Below, piece by piece: positions 23,981 to 36,644 of a stretch of DNA of 64,000 nucleotides (within the stretch, counting starts at the first letter, position 1; every line of letters begins with the position of its first letter). The stretch comes from Cyanoderma ruficeps. Its lineage: Eukaryota > Chordata > Aves > Passeriformes > Timaliidae. The stretch is from NCBI GenBank assembly GCA_008694505.1, contig VZDJ01000049.1, positions 434,001 through 498,000 of the forward strand, in the 5' to 3' direction. The translations under genes and the position numbers were made by a program. The notes beneath the pieces are model-generated. The model was not told the DNA's origin and ran no database searches. It was given only the letters and a program-made list of their open reading frames with translations.

Positions 23981-26900
23981 ATGAACCCCTCGCTCTCTGA
24001 TACTAAAGAGCGTCAAAATAGTTGTATTTGTTTTCAAAACCCCAGAGGAGTAGGAAAATGCTTTTTGTGTTCACTTTGTTACCTGGGAATTCACAGTCTC
24101 TCTGTTGTGGTTCTGTCCTTGCATCCCTGTGTAAGGACACCAGCTCAGGGCTGCCCTGCCTCTCCCAGGTGTGGGACTGGGCTGGAAACTCAGAAATCTG
24201 CAGCATTCTAAGAAACCTCCTCTCCCATCTGTTTCCTGTTCCTCTTTCAGCACTTCCCCAGTGCTCACACCAGCTCCGGGGCTCAGACCGAGCCGAGGGC
24301 CTGGTTCTCACCCTCCTTGTGCCACAGTCATCACAACACCTGTGCCAACGGCAATAAATCCATCACAGCAACAATCCCACAGGACACGTGCCGCTTCTGC
24401 CACCTCGGGTCCCCTCGCCCAAATGCGTACGTCACAAACCTGAGCACAATCCCACCTCTTTGCCTCAAGCAGCCAGTTTGCTAGATAACCTGTTGTTTTT
24501 ATGTGGAATATTTACCTATGATTAAACATTGACCAGTAAGCAAACAGAAGGGGTTTTCAATAAATTTTCAATATTTAAGAGCTAGAAATGACCCTGTTTT
24601 ATATCACACAAAGCAAAATGCCGGCAGTCAGTAGTGCTGGAGCTGATGTTAGTTGTTGGGGTTCTGAAACATCTCCTGTAAGAGTGAGTCTGTGTATCTC
24701 ATCTCCACAAGAACAGCCCTGTCGGTCTGTGTCCCAGGTGAGAGACCTGAAATGATCCTGGTGACACCCCCTGGCAGGTCCCTCTGCATGAGTCAGCACA
24801 TTCTCCTCAGTGCCACTGGAAACTTCAAAAAAAGTTAGAAAGAAAATAAACCCCAGGTCTGCCTTTTTTTAAAGGGAACATCAGCACAGGTCTTCGGAGA
24901 TAAAGATGAGATGCACAAGCATAAGAAGTCCTGAGATACCTGATTGCTCCAGCTCTCCCAGAGATGACACTGAAATCACACAGGAAATCAGAGCACAGTG
25001 CCCACCCAGTGGTTCTGCTCTCCCAGGAACAGCCACAGTGGGCACGAGCCTCCCCCAAACTGCAGGTGACCTTCAGGTGGGTTCAGATGCACCAAACCCA
25101 AGGGCTGCTGCCCAGCAGCTGCAGCACCTGCATGGCCCCAAGGCAGGACAAGCCCTGGGCCGAGCTCACAGGGGCTCAGGCTGCTCATCCCTGGGGGCAG
25201 GTGGTATCAGCTGTGAAATGCTGAGACCCTCCAGTTCCACACTGCACCAACCCATCCCTGCAGCCAAAGTCCCTTCTTTGGGGACATCAACATTTCAGCC
25301 AACACCTACCGGCACGGGGCTGTGCTGGATCAACAAACCAACCCCTCCTTGCCCAGACCCAACAAAACACGTGTCACAGCAGTGGGACCTGGCACTGCTG
25401 CCTCTGAGCCAGGCACGTGGGTCCTGTCCACCCCTGCCCTGTGCCCTTGGAGCTGCTGTGTCCAGCCTGGGCCACCAGCAAACCCTTCACAGGCTCAGGA
25501 ACGCTTCTCCAGCCTGGCTGCTGCAGACGAGTGTTTCTGGAGGTCTGACCGGGATTCTCAGTGTAAATGGCCAGAAACCATTGAGTATTCATAGAGCACA
25601 GGAGCTGGTTTTATACTGTCATGTTTAAAATGTTTGGGGTTTGCTTTCAGCCATTTCCAGTAGAAGAAAAAGGAAAAAAAGTTCCAAAGGGAGAGGGTGG
25701 AAGGTCGCTGAGAAATGAATGTGACTTGTGCCGTGTCCACTGCCGTAATGGGGCATGTGGCATTGGCCCCTCATCCTACAGAGCAAACCCTGAGTGGATT
25801 AAATGCACAAAGACACAAGACTGGTGATATTCCTTAAAAAACCCACATAATTCTAGTCCCATGTGTTTGACAGGAGTAAAACTCCCAACCCTAAAGGCAC
25901 CTGTGTGGAACAGAACAAATAACCTGAAAACTCCCTGTGAAAACCAGCCAAAACCTAAGGACGATTCATTTGGTGCCGCAAAAGCTGCAAATTTCTCTTC
26001 ACAAGGAAGTTTATACATCTCTTCTAAAAGAGGATATGAAAGCAGCTATAAAAAACAGGAATCAAAGTACAACAAATTAAACAAGGAAACATCTGTGACG
26101 ATCAGTATGAGCCAAAGCTGATGGGTGTGAACAACTTATAAGAAGAGCCAGCTGTGTCAAACACTACCCACAGAACCTCACAAACAATAAACCTGAGAGT
26201 TCTGAAGTTCACCTTTGATACGATAAATTCAAATAATTGATTATTATGTGCAATAATTAACTATTACTAAACAGAGAAGGGAAAAATGTCAATAACTGTG
26301 GAGTAAAACATTCCTGGTGCACATTTGTAATCAAAGTGGTTGATGTAAATACATAATCAAGGTCATGTAACAGTAAAGGTGTAGGTTAAGTAGCATCTGT
26401 TAAATATAAAGATTTTTAAATCACCAACTCTGAACACTTGTATCTAATAACTTTAAAGAATCGTTTGGAAACTCTTCAAAAGCTTCTGGCTAATCCTTAA
26501 TATGTCTTTGAGAAATGGGAAAGTCTCTGCAAGGCTTGGGAGGAACTTTGGTTGCAGGTCTTTTAGAAGTACAAAGGATTAACCTGAGTGTGCAGCAGAA
26601 GGTAACACTGGCCACGTTCCAGCAAGGAGGTGAAGGATGGAAACACACTTCACACTGATGGTATTGCACTGGAAGTAACTACTGGTTTTAATTTTCTCAA
26701 CAACTTTCACTGTGGATTCTGAGATCACCAAATCTCACTTATGGCAATGCTGTAAATGTGTGACAAGCCCCAGTTTCCCAAGGGAGAGCTATGAGTAAAG
26801 CTTCCAGCCCTCCATTCAGAACTGGAAAACCAAACACTTCATGGGATGGTCTTTACCTACGATAGGTGAAGCAAGTGCAGGTCTGACAGGAAGGCCAGAC

Positions 26901-27560
26901 AAAGAGGAATGACTCACTCAGACCTCACCACCACTGAGAGCTGGAGCCCTGCCAGGAGCCTTGCCAGGGGCTCATCCACTGGGTGCTGCCCATTTGGTGC
27001 ATGGCCAAGGGCCTCCTTATCTCTCACAAATGAAGGGCTGCACTGCCCCCCTGCAGGTGGCCAGCATCCACCTGGGGCTTTGTCTAAGGCACAAAAGTTT
27101 GAGCCACCAGGTAACACCAACTGCCTGAAAACCAGCATTTAGTGCTACACACACAAAACTGTGAATAGCTTTGGTCTGCTGACCAAAGGGTCAGTTTCTA
27201 AACAAAGTGGTACAAGATGTTACATCAGATGGCAGAATTCAGGAACTGAAATGACAGCAAAGCTGCCGACATACAGAGAATTGGGAAAATAAATAAGTAT
27301 TCAATAAATTCATATACAAATAACAACTGACTCTACAGCCACCTTTCAGAGGAGAGGAGGGACACGTAAAGGACCATGGAAAGTTTGTTTTCCTATGGCA
27401 TTTACAATGCAGCATTTAATTTGAAATGATCCTTTCCTGTGCACACTGGTCATGAGGATGTGATCTTCCTCTTCCTCATCTCCTTACCTCTGTGGTTTTT
27501 CTATCATCAGTTTTATTTGGCCTTAAACTAGACAGTATTGTTTATGGAATAAATGTCAAG
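23981..27560. other. Non-coding stretch, nothing recognised
   Basis: No interspersed repeat, RNA gene or exon is identified over about 3.6 kb. The most open part is a 240-codon plus frame at 24906-25628. It is rich in Pro, Ser, Gly and Ala, lies in C-rich DNA and resembles no family, so it is taken as chance. From about 25990 to 27560 the sequence is mostly AT-rich. Confidence 0.45.
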
Positions 27561-27635
27561 TTTTCTCATGAGCTTAGTGGCAAGCACCATGACAACCATG
27601 TCCTGGTGTAGATGCTATTGACATTAAAGTAGGAT

Positions 27636-27674
27636 GTAGTAGTAGTAATCATAATAATAACAATGATGATGAGG
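27636..27674. repeat. Imperfect trinucleotide repeat
   Basis: GTA repeats (GTAGTAGTAGTA) pass into ATAATAATAA and GATGATGA. It is a decayed trinucleotide microsatellite. On the minus strand it gives the Ile/Thr-rich part of a short open frame. Confidence 0.85.
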
Positions 27675-27735
27675 TCAAGGCCCTCAAGTGAGGTCTCTAT
27701 CATTGCAAACCATAACTTAAAAGTGCACACCGATG

Positions 27736-28458
27736 TTACACCACTGCAAGGCACGGTGCTCTTCCTGGGGTTGGACAATTAAAGCCAATGGTGTGGTCAG
27801 TCCCAGGAAAAAATACGCCGACAATCACAAACAATCTATTATTATCCAACAGATCCCTAACATGCCTCTGGATGCAGACATGTAGATATCCTTGTATGTC
27901 ATAGGAGTGCATGGACAAAGCCAGGGCAACACTCGGTGTTCCCTTCTTCCTAAAGTGGTTAAACCAACGCTGATGTTCTTGGTACTGGCTGATTAATCTG
28001 AGCAATTTTAATAAAAGAAACACCACCAAATAAAATGAAGAGTAAAGAATCCTTTCCCTCCGCCTCACATCATGTGGCTGCATCCTCCATATGGCCAGAA
28101 GGAAAAGCCATCTCCCATTTGCCCACCAAACCACATATTTAATCCATGTGCTTATGTCAAACTTAATTACAGCACATTTGGCATAAAATAACAATCCACA
28201 TCCTTGGAGAGGGGAACTTAAGTAGTTAATATGTGTGATTGAATGAAAGTGCTTTGCTGAATGTTTATGAGAAACCCAAGACAGCCAAATGTGGTGATAG
28301 TTTAACCATTTAAATACCAGGTCTCCCACCCTGCCCTGCAGCCCCTGGTACCCATGTGGCACCTGCCCAGCCAGAAGGGCCCTGCACACACACCTGGCCA
28401 AGCCTCGCCCAGCAAACTCTCCAGCCTCTAATAACCCATGTGTTGCTCTGAGAAACAA
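27736..28458 (-). other. Long stop-free frame in balanced-composition DNA, product unknown
   Basis: The minus strand is open for 240 codons although the DNA is not GC-rich, which makes this the least expected open frame in the window. The first codon at 28458 is TTG. The first in-frame ATG is roughly half-way along, giving about 115 residues. The translation is rich in aromatic and hydrophobic residues, with a hydrophobic run (YLVVFLLLKLLRL) and no recognised domain. The DNA also reads like a complex non-coding element (ATTA-type words, no repeats). I think a conserved non-coding block with few stops is more likely than a gene. An unrecognised exon is possible. Confidence 0.15.
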
Positions 28459-28460
28459 TT

Positions 28461-29076
28461 TTCCTGCAAATCTTCCTGCCCTTTTCTCTCATTATGTGCT
28501 CAAAAAGATCTTGGTGCTTCTTTCTTATTTTCATGCCAGTTTGTAGAACTCACAGGACGCCAAAACGCAAGTTTCCTCTCTCTGTATCCTCCAGGACCTC
28601 TAAATAAGCACCCTAAAACCTGGCGAGTGGTTCTGGATTTATGCTCAGACAGAGATTTACTGGGGAGATAAGGACAGAGTAAAGGAGGACAGAATGCAGA
28701 GGTGCTTCAGGTCCCACAGGGGGAATCAGCTGGCACGGCTGTCCAGGAAAGCTGGCTTTGGGATCACTCCGGGACAGACCCGAGAGCCCCTGGCCCGTGG
28801 AGTGTGTGACACCCTGGAGCCTCAGGAACGCTGCTCCTGGGGACCCGTGTGGCACAGGACAAGGTGTCTGCTGGCTCCAGCTGGCTCCAGCCCGTGGTGC
28901 TGGGAGATGGAGCCCACGGAGCTCAGAGCACACCTCAGGAGCACTGGGCAGGTGGGAGAGGACCAGAGGGACTGCCTGGGAAACAGCAACGGCATGAGGA
29001 GATGGAGGCAGGTCCTGGTGGGGTGTGCACTCAGGGGTGACACACAAACAAATCTTCAATGAAATCAGTCAAAAAG
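28461..29076. other. Non-coding, moderately GC-rich
   Basis: A perfect 10-bp duplication, CTGGCTCCAG twice in a row, lies at 28871-28890. Open frames on both strands up to 148 codons resemble no protein. No other structure is seen. Confidence 0.45.
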
Positions 29077-29230
29077 TGGTACAGGGGCCCAGAGAGGCTG
29101 CTGAGGTTTTAATGCCCGACTGGAGAGGGCCCTCGGCAGCTTGATTTCTGCTGGCCTTGCTTTCAGCGGGGGTTTGGACAAGGTGACCTCCAAAGGTCCC
29201 TTCTCACTCAAATTACACCCCAATAACCAG
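29077..29230 (+). mobile_element. CR1 LINE 3' fragment
   Basis: The stretch 'gtggtacaggggcccagagaggctgctgagg ... tgcccgactggagagggccctcggcagcttg ... gcgggggtttggacaaggtgacctccaaaggtccc' follows the 3' part of an avian CR1 subfamily in plus orientation. The terminal ATTCTATG repeats are degraded to 'aaattacacccc'. Truncated at its 5' end and non-coding. Confidence 0.8.
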
Positions 29231-30143
29231 GAAGGACAGAAATAGGGGGTCACTGCAGTCAGTGCCCGAGATCACAGAGCGCCAGTGAAGTTCCCGTTTG
29301 AGGAGCCGTGTCTGTGCACAGAGCAGGGGAAGAATGAAAAGTGTTCAGCAGTGACCTTGCTACAAGGAGCAGGAACAAAGAGGAAACAGCTGAATGTGGT
29401 GCGGGGGTGACGAGCCCTGGTAATGGCCTGCTCCTGCTCCCAGACAATGCGCATGGAAAATCTCCCATTAACTTCGGTGACACGGCACCAGGCTCTAAAA
29501 GAGCAGGCACTAAAGTGGATGACAGTGTCAGAAAAGAGAGGAGGAAAGAAGGAAAAATTTAACTTTCACTTTCATCATGCTGAGTATGAGTTCACTGCTG
29601 AAATTCTGCTATTCCCTCTTTCAAAAATGAACATAAATATTTTGCACCAAACACAGAGGAGTGGCTGGAACTAACTGACTCGGTGTGTTTAAAACAATGG
29701 CATGACTTTCTTCTTGCCAGAGATTAATTCTTGATGATTTATCAGTGTGAGTCCTTCACCCTGCCCTGGATATATAAAAACAGTGGTAACAGCCTGAAAC
29801 CCATCACATTGCTTGGAAAATCCTACAGAATGCCTGCTGTACACTGATGTAACTGAGTATGTAAACACACTGGCTTTTACATCACCACCACTACCCTGCC
29901 TCTGCTAGCACAAAGTAAAGTTAGTTTGCACACTGACTGAGAATATTTATGTGTAGAAAATACATATACAGAGGACAAAGGATGCAGCCTTTGATAAGTA
30001 AATGTATATAATACAACCATATATTGCTGTGTCTAGAAAAAAGCACATGTTGAAGAAACTGCAGTTTCTAAAAACCTGTGCTTTTAGTCAGGGTGGCCAA
30101 AACACTGCCCGGACTAACATATAAATTGTATTTTCTGGGAAGG
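29231..30143. other. Non-coding, nothing recognised
   Basis: Mixed then AT-rich sequence. Only short frames are present, with no repeat or RNA gene recognised. Confidence 0.5.
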
Positions 30144-31079
30144 TTATGAGAAGATGTTAGTGAGATTCATCAAACACCTTTGGGGCAGAGCTGCTGTGTA
30201 GCCTAGCCTGGAGCTGCTGCTCACTGCTGCCACTTGTTCTGTTTGCTGTGGCATTTTGGGTGGTTTGCACCCCAGGAAGAAGTAGTGGCCTTTTGTTTGG
30301 ATGCAGGGGACAGAGTGCCTCCTGCCAACACAAATCAGATATCCATGAGCTGGGATCCAGCAGTGCCTGAGCCCTCCAAAGCAAGGGTAGCCCCTGTGCC
30401 CAGCACCGTCCTGTGCTCCTGAACCAGCAGTGCTCCAAGGCACGGGATCCAGGCATGACCCAAACTCACTGCCAGGTGTGGTCCCCATCCCACAGCAGCC
30501 AGTGGCTGCCCTGGGCCCTGCAGAAGGTGTGTTCTGTCCGTGTGCACCCCCATTATTGACTGCAGGCAGCAGACGAGCCGTGCCAGCAGCACCCGGCCCC
30601 AGCCAGGGCCGTCCCCGTGTCTGCCAAGCGCGGTGCCCTCTGCCCCTGGGGCTGGACTGAGCTCCCCTTCCCACGTCTGCTTGACAGCCCTGTCTGCTCG
30701 AAGAGACCCAGGATTCCAGGCAGAGCTTTCCCATGCCATCGTCCCTCAGAATAGCTCTGCTCCCTGTATTTTTAGCAAGGCTCAAATGGGCCGATATGTT
30801 TGATTTTCCACTGTTTCCACCCAGCCTGAGTCCTGCCCGTGGCAGTGTCTCTGTGTTTCTACCAGCGTGTCTGGCCGTGGTGCAGGGCCGGGGACACGGG
30901 CGGAGGAGCTGGGAGATGGTAGCTCGGGCAGCAAGAGCTGCTTTGCATACTTGGAGTTGTACAAAGCTGATTTTCTGAGAGAGAGAGAGAAAGACGGAGA
31001 AAGGGGTTTCTGTAAGTAGCGGAGACAATGAGAACAAGGCAGGCACTATGCCAAGCACGGGAGGACTGCCAAAACACAT
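30144..31079 (-). other. Longest ATG-initiated open frame, 311 codons, probably not a gene
   Basis: This minus-strand frame starts with a true ATG at 31079 and runs 311 codons. The translation is rich in Gly, Ala, Arg, Ser and Pro, with no domain, signal peptide or repeat I recognise. Much of it crosses GC-rich DNA, where long frames arise easily. The opposite strand is also open in several stretches. No splice or promoter context supports it. I list it because of its length only. Confidence 0.1.
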
Positions 31080-31280
31080 ATCATTAGCTTGGGCCAGCTA
31101 TAAGCAAGGAAATGAGAAACATATGTTGGAGAGCAAGGTTAGGAGCGAGGGACTATGGGTCAGTGACAGTCGTCCGAAAACTTTTCCCTTGTTCTTCAGC
31201 TGTGGCCCGCCGGTGTCAGATGTCACTCTGACAGCCTTCATTTCTCATGACGGCCAGGCTTATTTTGGCCTGCTTGTTTT
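30890..31280. promoter_or_regulatory. Complex block with (GA)7, regulatory candidate
   Basis: A non-repetitive block with TTTGCATA near 30942, a (GA)7 run at 30977-30990, CAAAGCTGA, 'cattagcttgggccagctataagc' and 'tgtcactctgacag' near 31220, where the MEIS-like TGTCA and TGACA face each other. The texture is enhancer-like but the evidence is motif content only. Confidence 0.2.
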
Positions 31281-33992
31281 TTGTTGTGTTTCTTTCTTTC
31301 CCTCCCCTAATGGGAGTTATTGAGAGGAAGAAGAGAACAGACAAGAAAGACTTTGCCATTTTTTTCCCACAGTTATGGGAAAATAACCTTGTTTTCTGTG
31401 ATGTTCTCTGAAATCCTCACCCTTTACAAAATAACGGTGTCTCAGGATTGGGATTCTGCCTAGCCCTGGTGAAAAGAAAAGGGTGGGTAGTGTATTCTTA
31501 AGCAGTTCTTGATGTTCTTTCTTAAATATAATTAGATGCACCTCATTACCTCAAACTAAAGGCCTTTTGTACTTCTTCAGGGCTGTGCTTCCTGAAAGCC
31601 AAAGCATGCCACGGCTTGCAGCACCCACTCTTCTTACTTTATAACATGAAGTGTATTTTTAACATTTTTACCCTTTATCCAGGCTCTTTGCAGATTATTT
31701 CATTTTTCCACACAGGCTACACCCAGATGATATGTTCCTCACTGACATTTAGGGAAGAGTTTGAAGTTCCCGTTCCCTGTCCCAGCATCATTATGTCTGT
31801 TTTCCCTTTGATGGAGCTTACACCAGAGAGTGTCTCAAAGAGCACTGCTGGTTCCCTCTCTAGGCTGGAATATTCCAGACAGAGAAGATCCTAATGGGAA
31901 TCTTAGACACTATCCCAAGAGACTTCTGTCTGACTGCTGTTCCAGCAGGCTGACCCCGATGGGCCCCTCCGCTCCAGCGGTGCCATGCCGGACCTTGTAA
32001 AACCTCAGGGGGCCTCGGGCTGGAAATGTACAGGAGGTTCATTTGCTTTGGGGCTTGGAACTGTGAACAGAGCGGAAAGAAAGGCAGGGATGCAAGGAGA
32101 AATTCATCCCCCAAAAGCCAAATGCCATTCCTCATGGATGGATGACCCTTGCCCTGACAGGAGATGCAGGATCATGTGTGGATACGATGGGGTTGGGTCC
32201 TCAGTGCACAGTGGTGTCTTTTATGCCTAAAAGTTTGCAAGAAATAATTTAATTCTAATGTCTTTAATTGCTTTCCATGACCAAAGCCTGCTCTGGGAGC
32301 CAGGCAGTCCCAGGAAAGTCTCTGGGGGAAGCTGGAGCATCAGGTGTGGAGGGAAGCAGGTGAGGCCCAAGATGAGGTTTGAAAGGAAAAGGGAGAGGAA
32401 GCAAAGGCTGCCCCGGGACTCACTGCAGACAGAGACCAAGGTGGGATGAGCAGTGGTGAGGACAGCCCCGGGCTGGGGATGGCTCTGAACTCTTGCTCCA
32501 GCCAGGGCTGTGGAGTGACAGACCTGTCATTTCCAAGCACTTTAACTCCCCAGCTTTGAGGAAGGGCTGGCACAGCACACAGCCAGCCACTGACACTTGT
32601 TTTCTCTCAGACAGCAAGTTAAAATGCTTGGAAATAATATTTCTCCTTGCCTGTTTCTGGAGCCTGGGCTGGGCAGCCACAACAGCAACAACTCTGTCCT
32701 TACAGAATCCTTCCTGCCCATCTCTGCTCTGAAACATACCTGCAGCAGAATGCTGAAGAATCTGCCGTATTAACATACTCTGTAAATTTGACATTTTTAA
32801 TTTTTAATATGCCATTAAAAAGATTTTCTGGCAAATTTATATTCTTTTTATAACTAAAGGGAGGAAGCTGTGCTGGCTGTCACCTTTCAAACACCTCTGC
32901 TTTTCACATGGCCCTGACTTGTAATACAAGATGATCCAAGATGAAATGCAATGTTTAAACCGAAATTGATAACCCAGGTTGCTCCAACTCAGAGTGCCCA
33001 ACCACCTTCACCAGGACAGGTCACTCCCACCATCATGGCCCAGAAGTTACCACTAATTTATAATTAATTACATGCAATGTTCTAAAAGGAATACAGACCA
33101 TAACTGTGATGCCCAGGACTATTGGGAAGATGTGTATCCTGGTATGGCTGTGGGCACCCAGACATGACCTGCTGGCCCCTGTGCTCTGAAAAAGCTTCCT
33201 CAGGGATCCAGGTGCTCCCGAGGCGTTGGCTGCTGGCTCCTGGCTCGGAGGCCAGTGAAAATGTCATTTGTCCCACGGCTGTGGAGACGCAGTCCCTGGC
33301 ACATGGGAGCTCACTGACCTGTCACCAAGAGCCAGAGGATGAGCCTGGCTGGGAAAACCAGCCAGGAACCAGCCAGGGGAGGGAGGCACAAACCCAGAGA
33401 ACTCCTGTCTGTCTTCAAGGGCCCGAATTACAATGATGTCAGTGCAAGTCAATACCTCAATAAAGATACAGCTTGATCAAAATGATAGACTCCAGGTAGA
33501 AAACATCTGAGCAGAACCAGGAATGTGGACTAAGGAGACCAAGAGAAAGTGTGTGGCATTAATTATAGTTAATTTCTGGTTTTCCTCTGCTTTGAGAAAG
33601 GGTTACACAGAATTCCAGCAGCCTCAGGAAGTGTAGATGGATGCATAAGGACTTCCATATTTTTTTTGCACTTGTCCACAGAGCTGGAAGCATCTAAAGA
33701 AGATAATTTCTTTTCACTTGCATTTTTTAGGTTCTTTTTACAGTCAATGCAGTTATTTCCATAATTAATTTTGGGAGGTGGTAATATTTAATGTATCTTA
33801 TGAGTATTTTTTATCTATTTAATTAGCTTCCCCCAGGCAGACTTGAGATGACAGTAAAGATGTTTTACTTGGTGCTTGCCATCAGCAGAAAAAGTTTCTT
33901 ACTATTGTCCATCTCAGACAACACAGAAGCAGAGAGAGACAGGAGGGGGTTTGTGTTAAGTCTGTTTGCACCGAGCAGAAACTCGGCTGGGC
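31281..33992. other. Non-coding stretch
   Basis: No gene, RNA gene or interspersed repeat is recognised over about 2.7 kb. Minor short duplications occur (for example ACCAGCCAGG twice at about 33357-33378). The most open frame is 124 codons on the minus strand (32420-32794), unrecognised. Confidence 0.45.
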
Positions 33993-34096
33993 AAGTCCTT
34001 GAAGCAACTTGATCTATTTGTAATTGCCTTGAGCAGGGGCCTGGCCCAGATGATCCCCAGAGGGCTCTTCCAGCCTAAATTATTCTATGATTCCCT
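33993..34096 (+). mobile_element. CR1 LINE 3' end
   Basis: 'ccttgaagcaacttgatct ... tgagcaggggcctggcccagatgatccccagagggctcttccagcctaaattattctatgattcc' is a clear avian CR1 tail in plus orientation, ending in the typical ATTCTATGATTC. Only about 100 bases of the element remain. Confidence 0.9.
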
Positions 34097-36022
34097 GGTT
34101 TTTATTTTCTGCCTGTACAGCACACGTTCCCTCAGCAGATGAGAGGCAGTGGGAAACGGCTCGGTGAGAGCTCGTGCTCAGGGACTGAACCCCTGCAGGA
34201 CTGGGGCTGCACGTGTGCACAGAGCTCAGAGCTCCCTGCATGGCATTTCTTGGACCACACACTGAACCCACTGTGAATAATATCATAAGGGTTTTTCTCC
34301 AAATTTATCAAATTTATAATAAGGGCATGGAAACTCGAAAAACCCCAAATCATTCCTAGCACAGTGGTTTTTTATTTGTGTTCGGAGGTCATCACACTTC
34401 AAAAATATTTTCATCTAAACACTTTATTTCCCCCCTGTTCTAAGCCTGAGAATTCGGACCAAGCTGGTAACTCCAAGGACATATGGATACTTTTGAAAGT
34501 GGAAACTATTTTCGTGCGTATAAGTAATTCTGTGGGAGTGAATGTATTTGCAGCTTCCAGGCCAGGCAGGATGACCTTTCCAGAACTTGTAAAATCCAAT
34601 CAAATAAAAATAGATTCAGACTTCCTTAAAATGAAACTGCTTGAAAAAGAAGCCCACGGGCTGAAGAAAACACAATGTGCGCTCGCAAATATACTTAAAA
34701 ATGAAATTTGAAACTTAGAATGACAGTATTTGTACCTCTGCCCCTCTCTGTTTCTTCACTCCCTGCCATTTCTATCTCATTCTTATCAGAGCTCTGTCAG
34801 CCCCTAAACTGACATTTTCCCATCCTGATCATTCCCAGGATAGAGCAGACGGAATTTTTTTTCAGTAGGCTGATGCAAACAGCAGATCATCCTACAGAGA
34901 AACGTCAAGGACAGTTCGGAGTCCTAATCCCTGACCTGCCTGCCCTTTCCTAACGCGCTATTGACATTGAACTTAGAAAGCTGCAATGCCGAGATGAGAT
35001 AATGAATTCTGTGTGCTCCATGTGTGAGAGGAGCAGGGCAGATAGGGAGGAGGAAGGGCTCAAGCCCAGCTCAAATCTCCTCGTGCCTGAAACCTGGGGG
35101 AGCAAAATAACTGCACTGATAACCACTGGTCTCCCCTGGTGCACTTTACTGCTCCACGGGCACATCCAGGGAAGATGAGAATTACTCAGCAACTACCACT
35201 CCAAAGTCTTCTCTGCCTCCTCCTAGAATCAAGTGAAGGTGCTGCAGCTCAAAATGATGTCCTGTATACTTTTAAATAATTACTTGTTGGTTTGAGAAAT
35301 TTTAGGGGACACTAATGTGCTTATGATTCCAAGAGTGGCTTCACAGACACTGCTGCCTCAGTATCACTCACACCAAACTCTGTTAGTCCGAAGTGGGAAT
35401 TGATTAAATTTTGCCATCATGATCCCAGGAACACTCGACTTTGAACACTACCATCCACTGCTTTAGCAAGTTGAGTCAGAAAACATGTAAATCCTAATGG
35501 AAGTCACAAGGCTTATAATTTTTAAATAGCATTTGCTGCTTGTTCTTATATTGTATATTGATATTTTTATGAAGTTTTCGATTAAGGACTCATTAATCAC
35601 ACCCTGAGGATAATAAGTCTGGCTTCTGGAAGCTTATCTGGTCTGTTACTTTGTATTTTTAGCACAAAATACTCACCTCTAGTGTGGTTATCCTAAGATG
35701 CTGAGAGCAAACAACACAATTATTGCTTCTGAACTATGAAAAAATCGTATTTCTAAATCATGTTTAAATTCTGAGAACGATGTGAAGATGAAGCTCTTCC
35801 TGAGCAAAATAATGCCCGTTGAGCAATGACTCATTAAGAAGAGCGAACAGTGGCACCAATGATGTCACCTTGTGTGAATTTGGCTACTTTCTTCCAAAGC
35901 ACACAGGCTATTGAGTAGAAAAAAATCACACTAAAGACACCAGTTCTTCCTGCATATTTAAGCCCTTTTGATGAGTAGGCATGAGTAGGTATTACTGGGA
36001 TGGAAAAGGAAATCAGAATAAA
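34097..36022. other. AT-rich non-coding stretch
   Basis: No coding region or repeat family is recognised. A 115-codon plus frame (34364-34711) in AT-rich DNA ends in a Lys-rich stretch. It resembles no protein I know, and its start is not obvious. Confidence 0.45.
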
Positions 36023-36078
36023 AAAGAGTTGGAGAAACCAAATTACTTTTAAAGAGTTGGAGAAACCAAATTACTTTT
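36023..36078. repeat. Perfect 28-bp direct duplication
   Basis: The 28-base sequence AAAGAGTTGGAGAAACC...TTACTTTT occurs twice back to back (36023-36050 and 36051-36078) with no difference. A perfect head-to-tail duplication is probably recent or polymorphic. Confidence 0.95.
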
Positions 36079-36640
36079 GGCTGCACTTCTAGAAGATTAC
36101 TTCACCGGTTTTTAAAAATAATTACCACTGTTAAGTATCAATAGTGAGGATTTTTAGCTACTTCTACTAATTTGCACCGTAGGAAGCCAGGTATCACCTC
36201 ACCTTACTCTGAGCCTCATTAATACAGAGTCAGCAACTGGCTATGACATGGCAGCTCTTACAAAGTCAACGGGACTTGACTACAAGTTAAAATTAATCCT
36301 AAAAGTTTAAAATTTTGCTTCTACTAACTCTGCCTCTGTAGGAATCCAGATCACGTAAGCATCAACTTCCTGTACAGAGGGATTGACTATAATTATCTCT
36401 AAGTCTACAAATGCACAAACCATCTGAAAACTTGACACAAATTTTGAGATGCAGCATTTTATCTGTTCTGCAACTGACCCTCCACAATGAGGAAAACTCA
36501 AAGTTAGGCTGACAGGTGGTTTGAAATACTTATTTGTCCACTTTTGTCACTGGTGGCTTTGGCTGTCTATTCTTGGCAAGACAGAGCAAAGGAAACCAAA
36601 CTCCAGCTGCTGGAACAGAGCTTTCCCTCTCATCTCTTCC
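36079..36640. other. AT-rich non-coding stretch
   Basis: Nothing recognised beyond ATTA-type words and a 64-codon minus frame without similarity to anything known. Confidence 0.5.
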
Positions 36641-36644
36641 CAGC

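Noticed and set aside
24906..25628. 240-codon plus-strand frame
   Set aside because: C-rich DNA, Pro/Ser/Ala-rich translation, and no family resemblance or exon signals.
30144..31079. 311-codon minus-strand frame as a protein-coding gene
   Set aside because: No recognisable domain, Gly/Ala/Arg/Ser-rich composition in GC-rich DNA, and no promoter or splice context. Kept only as a low-confidence open frame.
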